Source of the DNA: Bacteriovoracaceae bacterium
GTDB lineage: Bacteria > Bdellovibrionota > Bacteriovoracia > Bacteriovoracales > Bacteriovoracaceae
Length of the DNA stretch: 64,000 nt
Assembly (NCBI GenBank): GCA_023701435.1
Contig: JAMPXB010000006.1
Location: 62,001 to 126,000 of the forward strand
Reading direction: 5' to 3'
Shown: positions 7,152-16,190 of the stretch, piece by piece
How positions within the stretch are numbered: the first letter of the stretch is position 1
Layout of the letters: each line of letters starts with the position of its first letter
Program-made: the position numbers and the translations under genes
The notes under the pieces: model-generated
The model's database searches: none
Told to the model about the DNA's origin: nothing
What the model saw: only the letters and a program-made list of their open reading frames with translations

Positions 7152-8573
7152 CTAAGACGAGCAAGAAACTTGGTAGTTCTTGTGCTCAGGAGGTGTCGGA
7201 CGAGCATACGCTTCAAAGGCCTCGTGCTCATCAAAAGGTTTGTATAAAACTTCCAACCACGCGTTTAGTTTTTGAGAGTTCCCTGCTTCCACATCAGCAA
7301 TAATTTCTTGAGCGATATAATTTTTCAGCACATATTTTGGATTGCTCTTTTTCATCTCACGATTTCGTTCTTCATCGCTTACACTTTCAAGACCCAAGCG
7401 TTCATCATACTTCCCTAACCACTCTTTAACTTCCTGTCGGTGACCATAATAATCCCAAATACTCTTAAGACTCTTCACATCCCCTTTTTGATAGTGCGAG
7501 AGCTCGCGAAAAAAGAAAGTGTAATCCATGGAGGTGTGATTCAGCGCCTGCAGGCAACTTATTAACAACCGGTAATCATCGGGCCCTTCAAATTTAAGTC
7601 CGAGTTTTTGTCGTGAGAGTCGTAAGTATTCTTTTTCAAACTGCTGAGGGTACTCATTTAAAATTGCCTGCAGCTCTTCCTTGGGAATAAGTTTCATAAA
7701 GCACACCATCAAGCGCTCCAGGTTCCACATCCCAATGGAGGGCTGCTGGTTATAAGCGTAGCGCCCCTGATGATCGGAGTGATTGCAGACATAATTTAAA
7801 ACCGTATCTTCCATAAAGCCAAAAGGGCCATAATCGATAGTAAGACCCAAGACCGACATATTGTCCGTATTCATCACGCCATGACAAAAGCCCACGTTCT
7901 GCCACTGGGCCATGAGCTTGGCTGTTCGGTGAACAATTTCTCTCAGCATTTCTGAAAGAGTGAGATCAGGAAAAAAAGTTGCGCGAGTGTACTCCGCCAG
8001 GGCCTTTAACTCTTCATCTTTTTGAAAATGAAAACACAGTTCAAAGTGACCGAAACGAAGATTACTGGGAAAGACTCGCGCCACCAGGGCACTTCGCTCC
8101 ACACTCTCGCGGTAAACTGGATCTTCCCCAGTGATGAGCGCCAGAACTCGAGTGGTAGGAATTCCTAATCCCGCCATCGCTTCTGAGCAAAGATACTCGC
8201 GCACAGAAGAGCGAATGACTGCTTTCCCGTCCCCCATGCGGGAGAAGGGTGTGAGCCCGGAACCTTTGGTTTGAATTTCCTGGCGACCCTTGGCCGTCAT
8301 GAGCTCCCCCAGCGAAATGGCGCGACCATCGCCTAACTGTCCCGCCCACACGCCAAACTGGTGACCCGCGTAGCGGCCAGCAATGCGTTGTTCTCCTGGC
8401 AAAGCGGTCTCACCATTTAACCACTTCACGAGCTCAGCCTCATTTAAAGCAATGCCTAAATCCTCTTTTAAATGGGAGACATGGATCAAGCGCGGCTTGG
8501 TCAGTGGAGTGGGTTTAACCCGTTCATAGAGGAAGGGAGGCAAGGTTTGGAAAGTATTTTCAAAGTTAATCAT
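7152..8573 (-). CDS. selO: SelO (YdiU/UPF0061) protein AMPylase
   Basis: A 473-residue pseudokinase-fold enzyme. Family segments are all present: the GDGRAISLGE loop, QTKGSGLTPFSRMGDG, RSSVREYL, HGVMNTDNMS and IDYGPFGFMED. SelO binds ATP in a flipped orientation and transfers AMP to Ser/Thr/Tyr of targets in redox homeostasis. The extreme C-terminus is VSCSS, with a Cys where many homologs have selenocysteine; this Cys is thought to be redox-regulatory. No Shine-Dalgarno is seen; instead an extended -10 sits directly before the ATG, suggesting a leaderless mRNA. Confidence 0.93.
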   Translation of the reverse strand: MINFENTFQTLPPFLYERVKPTPLTKPRLIHVSHLKEDLGIALNEAELVKWLNGETALPGEQRIAGRYAGHQFGVWAGQLGDGRAISLGELMTAKGRQEIQTKGSGLTPFSRMGDGKAVIRSSVREYLCSEAMAGLGIPTTRVLALITGEDPVYRESVERSALVARVFPSNLRFGHFELCFHFQKDEELKALAEYTRATFFPDLTLSEMLREIVHRTAKLMAQWQNVGFCHGVMNTDNMSVLGLTIDYGPFGFMEDTVLNYVCNHSDHQGRYAYNQQPSIGMWNLERLMVCFMKLIPKEELQAILNEYPQQFEKEYLRLSRQKLGLKFEGPDDYRLLISCLQALNHTSMDYTFFFRELSHYQKGDVKSLKSIWDYYGHRQEVKEWLGKYDERLGLESVSDEERNREMKKSNPKYVLKNYIAQEIIADVEAGNSQKLNAWLEVLYKPFDEHEAFEAYARPTPPEHKNYQVSCSS

Positions 8574-8578
8574 GCCCC

Positions 8579-8587
8579 ACTATAGCA
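8579..8587 (-). promoter_or_regulatory. Extended -10 of selO, leaderless arrangement
   Basis: On the minus strand TGC-TATAGT (8587-8579) ends 5 nt before the selO ATG. No Shine-Dalgarno is present. The -35 is weak. Confidence 0.55.
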
Positions 8588-11053
8588 TCAACTTCCTGCT
8601 TGGATAAGACCTTCAAATGCTGGATTATTCATTTCTATGAAAGAGAATTTCGGGATAGTAACAAAGAAAGTCGCTCCTTTATTAAGCTCACTTTCAACCC
8701 AGATTTTTCCTCCGTGGGCCTCAACAATTTGTTGAGAGATAAAAAGTCCTAGTCCCAGACCACTTACTTCCCGGGCGAGGAGACCGCGCTCATAGCGCTG
8801 GAAGATTTTCTCAAGATCAGACTTCGCCACACCCAGCCCCTGATCTTTCACACAAATCTCGGCATGCTCCGGAAAATTTTTAATCGATATCGTAATGGGA
8901 CGCCCCAGCCCGTAGCGAATAGCATTGGTGATGATATTAAGGAAGACCTGCTCCAGGCGCAGTACATCCCACTCACCGGTTATTTTATCGAGCTGCTCGA
9001 TGATCGGCTCCCCCGAGCCCGAAGTTAAAAACTGTTCTTTGGTACGCACCAGAACATCATTTAAGATGGTGCTTAATTCACACACTTCTTTTTTAACCGT
9101 GAGTTTGCCGGTTCTAATCCGGGAGATATCGAGCATATCGTCCACCAGCCTGGTCAGACGATCAATCTGGCGGGAATTTTTCTCCAGCAGGGTGGCCACC
9201 TTCTCAGTCGAAATTGTCTCACTTTTGAGGAGTGTGCGCTGATAGAGCTGGTTTTGAAGTTTCAGTGAAGTCAGCGGAGTTTTAAGTTCGTGGGAGGCTA
9301 TCGCCATGAATTCATCTCGAGTTGAGAGAGCGTGCAATAGATTGGCCTCCGTCAAACGAAGCTTCTGCTCAATATCTTTTTGATCAGAAATATCAATATT
9401 GATCCCGATCATCTTCAGATCAAGCCCTAATGAATCACGGATCATTTTCCCTCGGGTCATGATCCATTTCAATTTGCGGCACTTAGTGATGATTCGAAAC
9501 TGAATGCTGAACTCATGTCCATCCGAGATCACACTTTGTAACTCATTCAGAACCCTTTCCAGGTCTTCAGGGTGAATCCAACGAGTAAGTTCATGATAAT
9601 TTTTAAGGTCCCCTAGTTCCAGACCATAGATCATTTCAACTTGCGGACTGACAATTAATTTATTGCTGCGAATGTCCCACTCGAAGGCCCCGATCTGGCC
9701 GGCCTCCTGAGCAAAGTTCAAGCGCTCCTGGTTTTCTTCCAGAAGGCGTTCGGTCTGAAGCTGGGCCGTTAAATCCTGGAGCGAGACCCCCACTCCCAAA
9801 ATCTCTTTCGATGAGGGGTGCTTAATGGGATAATAGCTGATGATTCCTCTGACAGTGACCTTCGTATTTTTAGGAGATGGCATCGAAAACTGAGAATTCA
9901 TGATGGAGCTATCGGTAGCGAGTACTTTGCTCACACATTCTTCAATGGAAGCTGCACAATGTGGCAGAATATCTCTGACATGTTTACCTAGATGAAACTG
10001 GGCTGGGATGCCGTTTAAATCCGCCAGGGTGTCATTGATGCGAATAAAGCGAAAGTCCCGACCAATTAAAGCAAAACCAGTGGGAGATTGATTTAAAACC
10101 TGATCAAGAACGGCCAGCGCCTCTTCAGCAAACTGCTTGTGCCTTAAATTAATGGAAAGCTCCATCTCTTTTTCTTCCGCCCTGTTGTCAGCTTCCACCA
10201 CAGTGGCCAGGAAGAAGCCGATTATGGCCATACCAATGCCAAATAACTGGATCCATAAAAGGTCAATATCTGGAGATCTGTGATCAAAGACTCCCTTTAA
10301 AATCGTGGACCTCCAGACCGCAATGCCCACTACCAGTGCCGCGGTCAAACTGACTCCGCGGTAACTAAAACGTAGAGCGGCCCAGGTTAGAAATGGAATA
10401 ATAATGAATTTCCGATAGCCCTCACCCTCCAGTGCCCAATAAGTACTTAAGGCCAGGAGAAAAAATAAAATAAGAGCTTCATGAATATTGTATTTGAAAG
10501 GCTTCTTTTGATAAAAGCTCAGGGTAAAAGGAGTAAAGAGTAAAACACCTAAGGCATTGCCCAAAAACCATTCTTGCCACAAAACAGGAAGCCGGGACAA
10601 AGTAAGGTAGCCCCCTGAGAAATAGGAGAAGACATTCACGATATTGGCGAGGAAAGGTGAAAAGAAGGCACCGAAGACAATGAAGCAACAGACATCAAAA
10701 GGTCTTGTAAGAGAGAACTTACCGTTATTTAACAGCTGAATTAAGATGGTGGCCAGAGTTGGCTCTAAGAGATTGGCCATCAGGGAGCCAATGGTGGTCA
10801 CCAAGGGCATTCCCACCAAATAAGAAGTCAGAAGGGAGCCCAGGATCACCCCTGGCAAGATATAGCGAAAGCCAAAGATCAGAGCAATGGCCAGGCTTAG
10901 TCCGCTCGGGGGCCAGATTGGTGAAGAGCTAGCATTGAAGTTCAAAAAGAGAAGCCCCACATGCGCGGCCAGCACATAAGAGATCGCCAGCCATAGATTG
11001 AGGGCGAGCTTTCTTTGAAATGAAAGTCGATTACTTAAATTAGTAAAATGCAT
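8588..11053 (-). CDS. MASE1-PAS-PAC hybrid membrane sensor histidine kinase
   Basis: An 821-residue kinase. Residues ~15-290 form a MASE1-type multi-TM sensor (WPPSGLSLA near the start). Two PAS/PAC modules follow at about 310-430 and 440-560, then HisKA with phospho-acceptor His in ASHELKTPLTSL, and HATPase_c with N-box (NIITNAIRYG), G1 (KDQGLGVAKSD) and G2 (GLGLGLFISQQIV) boxes. No receiver domain or adjacent response regulator is visible, so it is an orphan kinase. A good -35/-10 pair ends 6 nt before the ATG. Confidence 0.92.
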   Translation of the reverse strand: MHFTNLSNRLSFQRKLALNLWLAISYVLAAHVGLLFLNFNASSSPIWPPSGLSLAIALIFGFRYILPGVILGSLLTSYLVGMPLVTTIGSLMANLLEPTLATILIQLLNNGKFSLTRPFDVCCFIVFGAFFSPFLANIVNVFSYFSGGYLTLSRLPVLWQEWFLGNALGVLLFTPFTLSFYQKKPFKYNIHEALILFFLLALSTYWALEGEGYRKFIIIPFLTWAALRFSYRGVSLTAALVVGIAVWRSTILKGVFDHRSPDIDLLWIQLFGIGMAIIGFFLATVVEADNRAEEKEMELSINLRHKQFAEEALAVLDQVLNQSPTGFALIGRDFRFIRINDTLADLNGIPAQFHLGKHVRDILPHCAASIEECVSKVLATDSSIMNSQFSMPSPKNTKVTVRGIISYYPIKHPSSKEILGVGVSLQDLTAQLQTERLLEENQERLNFAQEAGQIGAFEWDIRSNKLIVSPQVEMIYGLELGDLKNYHELTRWIHPEDLERVLNELQSVISDGHEFSIQFRIITKCRKLKWIMTRGKMIRDSLGLDLKMIGINIDISDQKDIEQKLRLTEANLLHALSTRDEFMAIASHELKTPLTSLKLQNQLYQRTLLKSETISTEKVATLLEKNSRQIDRLTRLVDDMLDISRIRTGKLTVKKEVCELSTILNDVLVRTKEQFLTSGSGEPIIEQLDKITGEWDVLRLEQVFLNIITNAIRYGLGRPITISIKNFPEHAEICVKDQGLGVAKSDLEKIFQRYERGLLAREVSGLGLGLFISQQIVEAHGGKIWVESELNKGATFFVTIPKFSFIEMNNPAFEGLIQAGS

Positions 11054-11059
11054 TCACCC

Positions 11060-11088
11060 GAAATAACAAAATTTTAAATTCGGGTCAA
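11060..11088 (-). promoter_or_regulatory. Promoter of histidine kinase, leaderless arrangement
   Basis: TTGACC-N17-TATTTC on the minus strand (TG one base before the -10), with 6 nt between the -10 and the ATG at 11053. Confidence 0.5.
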
Positions 11089-11134
11089 AGCCTTAAGATA
11101 AATTTAGGTTGGCACAAGGTTACCTTAGGCCCTC

Positions 11135-11560
11135 TCAGATCTGAGTGAGTAATGAATTCACACCTGCTGCATTCATCGCCCCAGATTGCCTTTTAACTTC
11201 CTTTCCATCCTTAAAAATAATGGTGCAAGGAATACCACGGATGCCCAGGCTACCGGATAAAGCAGTTTCTGTTTCGGTGTTCACTTTAAGAAAAACGGCC
11301 TTATCATTTTCCATTGAAGCTTTTTGAAACTCCGGCCCATACATCTGACAAGGACCACACCAAGAAGCCCAAAAATCAACAATCAAAGGTTTATCACTTA
11401 CCTTTAAGAGCTTTCGAAAATCTGCTTCCGTGACATCACTCACGAGCCCATGAAAAGGGATCTTCGCCTGACACTTGCCGCACACAGCTTCACCAGCGCG
11501 CGCAATCTGAATACGATTAACCGAATGACAATTTTTACAAACAGCAAAGGTATGACTCAT
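11135..11560 (-). CDS. trxC: Thioredoxin 2 (TrxC)
   Basis: A 141-residue protein, close to the usual length for thioredoxin 2. An N-terminal zinc finger with two CxxC pairs (CKNC, CGKC) precedes a thioredoxin fold with the active site WCGPC and the cis-Pro loop GIRGIPC. It reduces cytoplasmic disulfides and is often linked to oxidative stress. AGGAG precedes the ATG. It is divergent from the 11721 lipoprotein gene across about 160 bp, which should hold both promoters. Confidence 0.95.
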   Translation of the reverse strand: MSHTFAVCKNCHSVNRIQIARAGEAVCGKCQAKIPFHGLVSDVTEADFRKLLKVSDKPLIVDFWASWCGPCQMYGPEFQKASMENDKAVFLKVNTETETALSGSLGIRGIPCTIIFKDGKEVKRQSGAMNAAGVNSLLTQI

Positions 11561-11720
11561 TGAAAGACTCCTGATTAATTTTCTTTTATATGCACCACTC
11601 TTGTCCCTTATTAATAAGATGGTATAAAAAAAATAAACGTCAAGTACCCAATACCATTTCCGATGGAATGGCCCCTACTTTGCTTATCCTTAGTCAGTCA
11701 CTTTTGAACCAGGAGGTCAT

Positions 11721-12437
11721 ATGAATCACAAAATGTTAGTTCCTGCCCTATCGGTAGGTCTCTTGCTCCTCTCTGCTTGCAGTAGTTACAAGGGCAAAGA
11801 GAACAAGAAAACTGAGGAAGAGGCCACCGCGGCCAAAGTTATGCCACTCACCATGGAAGGAGTGACGACTATCACTGCGACCTGGCCTGAGGCTTCAAAG
11901 GCAGCAGTTAATGCTATGAATGCCAAGTATGGTATGCCTGTCTCCGCTTCCGAGGATATGATTGTCTGGAGCAACACGGCACCTTTCAAACGCACGATTG
12001 TCTACAAAGAAGAAATCACTCACCTCTTTCCCATGGAGCACAAGGATATTCTCCTGCAAGTGGTCGACTACCGCGTGCCACTGGATAAGATCGCCGCCCT
12101 GGCGAGATTTGACGGCTCACTCATTGTCGATCGAACCAAGGGAGAGCTTGCCACAAGAAATGAAACGGAAGAAATGAATATCCTGGCCTTGAATCTGGCC
12201 GACAAGATTGTGAAGGGAGAAATGACCGTAGAGAGTGCTCGCCGTGAATACAGTAAAAGCGCGGAAGCTTTTGCTGCGGGAACCACTTCACCTATGATCA
12301 CCAGTCTGAATTTTACCTCTTCAGGAGATACCTCAGACCCTGATGTTATGATGCAGTCCCAGACCAAGGAGCAGCCGGCGGTTCACAAAACCGAGGAAGC
12401 CGAGGAATACAAAAAAATAATTGAAGAAGAAAATTAG
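11721..12437 (+). CDS. Lipoprotein of unknown function
   Basis: A 238-residue protein. A signal peptide ends in the lipobox LLSAC, followed by a charged Lys/Glu linker and a compact region of about 130 residues. The C-terminal tail is acidic (EEAEEYKKIIEEEN). The Asp after Ser-Ser-Tyr-Lys gives no clear sorting signal. AGGAGG lies four bases before the ATG, and a strong terminator follows. No family is recognised. It should be anchored in the inner or outer membrane, facing the periplasm. Confidence 0.8.
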   Translation: MNHKMLVPALSVGLLLLSACSSYKGKENKKTEEEATAAKVMPLTMEGVTTITATWPEASKAAVNAMNAKYGMPVSASEDMIVWSNTAPFKRTIVYKEEITHLFPMEHKDILLQVVDYRVPLDKIAALARFDGSLIVDRTKGELATRNETEEMNILALNLADKIVKGEMTVESARREYSKSAEAFAAGTTSPMITSLNFTSSGDTSDPDVMMQSQTKEQPAVHKTEEAEEYKKIIEEEN

Positions 12438-12442
12438 ATTTT

Positions 12443-12480
12443 ATCCGGGCCATAACCATCCTGTGGCCCGGATTTATTTG
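12443..12480 (+). terminator. Terminator of the 11721 lipoprotein gene
   Basis: Perfect 10-bp stem ATCCGGGCCA/TGGCCCGGAT with an 11-nt loop, followed by a short T-rich run (TTATTTG). Confidence 0.75.
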
Positions 12481-12493
12481 CCATTGCCAGAGC

Positions 12494-12668
12494 TTAAATC
12501 TCAAATTAACCAGTAAAGTCCGAGACTCAGAACTTTCGAGAGTGAATAAAGTTCATTAGAGGACGCTACAGTAGTTTCTTAATAGAACCTCAAAATCATC
12601 CTGGCACCTATCTCTGCTATTTTAACAAGACCAAGCGCCAGGATGAGACTGGTTAATTTGAGATTTAA
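12494..12668. repeat. 175-bp element with 21-bp perfect terminal inverted repeats and two internal hairpins
   Basis: The ends (12494-12514 and 12648-12668) are perfect inverted repeats of 21 bp. Inside lie an arm closed by GTCC/GGAC and GAACTTT/AAAGTTC (12518-12564), and a second arm of 10 bp, TCATCCTGGC/GCCAGGATGA (12596-12646). The whole could fold into a three-way structure. No ORF is inside. It fits a miniature inverted-repeat element or a structured RNA. No clear target duplication is seen. Confidence 0.7.
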
Positions 12669-12674
12669 AATTTG

Positions 12675-13838
12675 TTAGAAACTAAGACCCGTCACCGGAC
12701 AAACAAAGCTCTCCAGATCTTTCTTATAGCGCTCTTGAAACTCATCAATTGGAATTTGTGAAATTTCATAGAAAGGTGACTTCTTAATCTCTGCCACCAC
12801 GTCAAAGGCCAGATCCGCTTCCAATGAATCAAGCCCACGAGGAAGTGCTCCAATTAACCCCCCGAAGGCTCGGGCATAACCATTGGCCTGATTCTGGCGC
12901 TTATAACCTTCAAAGAAGCAGCCGACGATCTCCCCCTTCTCTGCCATTGAGAGATCCTTAGCTTCACCCAAGATCTTCCCCCAGCCTTCCATAAAGGGCC
13001 CCACGGGAATTAAAAAGCGGTAAGAGCGGCGCAGACACTTGGCCTGTCTCATCGACATGTGACGATGATTTTCCACCGATAAAAATCTCTTGTTGACCTG
13101 CCCCGCATAGGCCAGCACCGGAGAATAGTTTTCATTTAATTCATGACCCAGTTTATAGATTCTCTTTCTAAAGGGATCATCCAGCGGCATGTCCCACTGA
13201 TCAATCACCCGGTCAAGGTCACCAAAGTTGTGGGCCATGAGAGCAGTCGAGCGAAGAAAATTAATATGATCGCGCTTCTCACGAAGCTCTAATAAAAGTT
13301 TTTCTTCTTTATCAATCTCCGCCCGAATTACATCGGCCACTTCCTGAGCAAGCTCGGCCTTCTTGTGTTTTACCAGAGCATTGTAAGCACCAATGGCCAC
13401 ACTCAACCAGGTTCCCTCATGGGTACTCATCACTTGACCATTATCCGGATTATAAGACTTTCGGTTGGTCACCTGCTCATAGTTCCAGGTCCAGGAATCA
13501 ATGGTGATTCTTCCCATGCGCTCGATATGGCCCAGAATATCTTTATGCTTCCACAGCCCTTCCCGGATCTGATTATCCACGTTGGTAGGAACAAAGGTTC
13601 CGGCGGTGGCCCAGTGAGCGGCCATACAGATATGAAAATATTCGGTCAGGTTGATATGCTTTAAGGCATTGAGATTTTTTTTATAGAATACAAGTTTTGC
13701 CAGATAGGCCCGATCTTTGCCTTCCAGATTAATTTCTCCCTTAAAAAGAAAGGGAGCGGTGTTCTCCACATCTTTTAAAAGAAGATTGGGAGCGATACCG
13801 GTTAACTCAAGATCGGAACGTAAAACTTTCTTTGCCAT
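12675..13838 (-). CDS. Unrecognised 387-aa protein, downstream partner of a membrane protein
   Basis: I do not recognise this family. The protein is 387 residues, lacks a signal peptide or membrane segment, and appears mainly helical, with many Trp/His/Tyr. Notable patches are HICMAAHWATAGTF, a DSWTWNYEQVTNRKSY region, and a basic stretch around MSMRQAKCLRRSYRF. The ATG directly follows the stop of the upstream membrane-protein gene (TAAATG), so they form an operon. The 3' end lies 7 bp from a 175-bp inverted-repeat element. Confidence 0.75.
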   Translation of the reverse strand: MAKKVLRSDLELTGIAPNLLLKDVENTAPFLFKGEINLEGKDRAYLAKLVFYKKNLNALKHINLTEYFHICMAAHWATAGTFVPTNVDNQIREGLWKHKDILGHIERMGRITIDSWTWNYEQVTNRKSYNPDNGQVMSTHEGTWLSVAIGAYNALVKHKKAELAQEVADVIRAEIDKEEKLLLELREKRDHINFLRSTALMAHNFGDLDRVIDQWDMPLDDPFRKRIYKLGHELNENYSPVLAYAGQVNKRFLSVENHRHMSMRQAKCLRRSYRFLIPVGPFMEGWGKILGEAKDLSMAEKGEIVGCFFEGYKRQNQANGYARAFGGLIGALPRGLDSLEADLAFDVVAEIKKSPFYEISQIPIDEFQERYKKDLESFVCPVTGLSF

Positions 13839-14315
13839 TTAAGACTCTTTTCTAAATTCTGCTTCGATTGCATCATCTTTTCTAATTGCTGAACTCTCAC
13901 GAGGAGCTTCCCCGTAAGTTTCAAAGGGAGCGCGGGCGCGATAAGTTCTAAAAATAAAGTTTCGCTGTCCACCGGTGAATCCCGCCTTCTCCATGGTCTC
14001 CCCGCCTAAGGCAATAATCCAGCTCAGGGTTACTAAAAGAGGATTGGTGTGGAAGTAGGAAACAGTCGCAAGACTTGCTACCAGAATACGGGGACAAAAA
14101 ATAAAACCCAACCACCAGAAAAATCCACCAGTGGCGACGGAAGAAAGGAGCAAGGTCAGTCGTGGAAAGAAGGTAATAAAGAGCAGAAAGAACAGACCGT
14201 GCTTATCAAAAAAGTTGATTGCGCCGAATTCGGTCTGCATGGTATCCATCATCACCGAAGTGGCAACCAGCAAAATAAAAAAGATGGCAGCACCTTTAAA
14301 GAGTAGCGTCTTCAT
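13839..14315 (-). CDS. Membrane protein of unknown function
   Basis: A 158-residue protein with three to four hydrophobic segments in residues 5-105 and a cytoplasmic-looking charged tail of about 50 residues ending in an acidic stretch. One segment is rich in Phe/Leu (HGLFFLLFITFFPRLTLL). No family is recognised. It is the first gene of a two-gene operon with the 387-residue protein, its stop abutting the next ATG. A tail docking the soluble partner to the membrane is an inference from that coupling. Confidence 0.75.
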   Translation of the reverse strand: MKTLLFKGAAIFFILLVATSVMMDTMQTEFGAINFFDKHGLFFLLFITFFPRLTLLLSSVATGGFFWWLGFIFCPRILVASLATVSYFHTNPLLVTLSWIIALGGETMEKAGFTGGQRNFIFRTYRARAPFETYGEAPRESSAIRKDDAIEAEFRKES

Positions 14316-14356
14316 AAAAAATCTCTCACTTAAAGCTTAATTTAGGGTGGATTCTA

Positions 14357-16135
14357 CTATTCAAAGATCAGTTTGTCTCTCTTCCTAGCGATGCGGCTGA
14401 CAGTATTTATGAGGCCCACATGACTGTAAGTCTGCGGAAAGTTACCCCACTGGCCGCCGTCTTCGGAACTGAGGTCTTCACTTAAGAGCCCCACGTGGTT
14501 GGCATGAACGATGATATTGTTCAAACTCTCCTCAGCTTCATCCAAAAATCCCAGGCACACCATGGACTCAATGTACCAATAGGTGCAGATCAAAAAGGTC
14601 GCATGGGTATCACCAAAGTCATCATGAGCGCGGTAGCGATAGATCATGCCTTCAGGGGTCAGCAGTTCTTTTTGCAGCCGCTGAAAGTGTTTATGGGTGC
14701 GCTCATCATCGGGGTGAAGATAATTTAAAATGATCAGCAGGAAGGCGGAAGCATCATAACTTTGTCGGTTCTGATCCGACATATAGCACTCAAGTTCAGG
14801 GTGGTAGCATTTTTCAATATTGAGTTCCGAGAGTTTAAGAATCCGGGCGGCCAGTTCATTTAACTCATCATCTTGATAGTGCTCAGCAATTTTCATGCTG
14901 GCCTTAGCTCCCGCCCAATGGAAGACATAAGTCTCGAGATGCTTGGACTGCTTTCCCCGGAATTCCCAAATACCGGCATCCGGCTCATCCATGCGGATTT
15001 CAATTTCAGTGAGCAGTTTTTTTATGGGATCTAGGGAGAGCATTTGCTCCCGATGAATGATTCGCTCATCCATATAAAGTGGTAGCAGGGTCAAGATCAC
15101 CTGGCCGAAGGAATCATACTGCTTTTGATAGTAGGCCGCATTACCAATGCGAACCGGACCATCTCCCCGGTAGCCCTTCAAGGGAATTTCTTTTTCCGGA
15201 ATCTCCGCTTCCCCATTTATCTTGTACATGGGTTGCAGATTAGTGATGTCGTAAAGAATATTGTTAATGAAGTGAAGAAACCTTTCCGCCTCTTCAAAGT
15301 GGCCCAAGCTATTGAGCGCGCCTAAACTAAAATAAGAATCCCTGAGCCAGCAGTAGCGGTAGTCCCAATTTCTTTTACTGCCGGGATACTCCGGTAAGGA
15401 TGTGGTCCCAGAGGCCATAATTGCTCCGGTATCTTCAAACTGATGGAGCTTAATAGTAATCGAGGAGCGGATCATTTCTTTTTGAAACAAATTGGGAATA
15501 AAAGTGTCCTTCACCCAACCCCGCCAATAACGGACCGTTTTATAATAAAACTCTTCAAAGGTTTCTTTCAAAGGCGCTTCAAAAGGATCCCCTCCCGAGA
15601 GCACCATATAAATATCTTCGGTTAATCCGAACACTCTTTCTTCTTTAATATAAGACTTGGCCGCATTAGTGGTGAGACGTAAGGGATAATGGAGTCCCTT
15701 ATAACTTATGTGATTAGAGCCCACACTAATTTCCGGATAAGACTCTCCGTAATGCCCACGAGGATCACAGATGACTTTAATTCTCGGCTGGCCCTTCACT
15801 CTTTTTATTTTACGGAACAGTTGCAACGGTTTGTGATAGCGATCATGAATACTAAAGCGAGGAGCGAAATCAATCACTTCAAAATCACCATCTTCACAAT
15901 AAAACGAAGTGATGATGACAGCAGTATTTTCGACGTAACGTTGTTTGGTATGAAATTTTGATTCCGGAACGACTTTGAATGTTCCGCCTTTCTCATCATC
16001 TAAGAGTGAACCAAAGATGAAACTTGAATCCATATAAGGCCAGCACAACCAACTGACGTCACTTTGATCATCCACATAGGCGAGATAGTGACAGTTTCCG
16101 GTAATAGCTAAATTATAGCGATGTGCCTTATTCAT
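14357..16135 (-). CDS. Glycoside hydrolase family 15 protein (glucoamylase/trehalase-like)
   Basis: A 592-residue GH15 enzyme. An N-terminal beta-sandwich domain contains the WLCWP segment. An (alpha/alpha)6 barrel carries NWDYRYCWLRDS and, near the C-terminus, a Glu in LLSEDLSSEDGGQWGNFPQTYSHVG, matching the catalytic base region of the family. Family members cleave alpha-glucosidic bonds, and some hydrolyse trehalose. The divergent neighbour is a trehalose-phosphate synthase/phosphatase, so a trehalose-linked role is favoured. A promoter-like -10 ends 6 nt before the ATG with no Shine-Dalgarno. Confidence 0.9.
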   Translation of the reverse strand: MNKAHRYNLAITGNCHYLAYVDDQSDVSWLCWPYMDSSFIFGSLLDDEKGGTFKVVPESKFHTKQRYVENTAVIITSFYCEDGDFEVIDFAPRFSIHDRYHKPLQLFRKIKRVKGQPRIKVICDPRGHYGESYPEISVGSNHISYKGLHYPLRLTTNAAKSYIKEERVFGLTEDIYMVLSGGDPFEAPLKETFEEFYYKTVRYWRGWVKDTFIPNLFQKEMIRSSITIKLHQFEDTGAIMASGTTSLPEYPGSKRNWDYRYCWLRDSYFSLGALNSLGHFEEAERFLHFINNILYDITNLQPMYKINGEAEIPEKEIPLKGYRGDGPVRIGNAAYYQKQYDSFGQVILTLLPLYMDERIIHREQMLSLDPIKKLLTEIEIRMDEPDAGIWEFRGKQSKHLETYVFHWAGAKASMKIAEHYQDDELNELAARILKLSELNIEKCYHPELECYMSDQNRQSYDASAFLLIILNYLHPDDERTHKHFQRLQKELLTPEGMIYRYRAHDDFGDTHATFLICTYWYIESMVCLGFLDEAEESLNNIIVHANHVGLLSEDLSSEDGGQWGNFPQTYSHVGLINTVSRIARKRDKLIFE

Positions 16136-16141
16136 GATGGA

Positions 16142-16170
16142 ATTTTAGACTAAGATGCCCTCGACTTCAA
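16142..16170 (-). promoter_or_regulatory. Promoter of GH15 gene, leaderless arrangement
   Basis: TTGAAG-N17-TAAAAT on the minus strand, ending 6 nt before the ATG at 16135. It lies in the shared divergent region with otsAB. Confidence 0.6.
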
Positions 16171-16190
16171 TGCTTGCGAGGGACTTTAAA

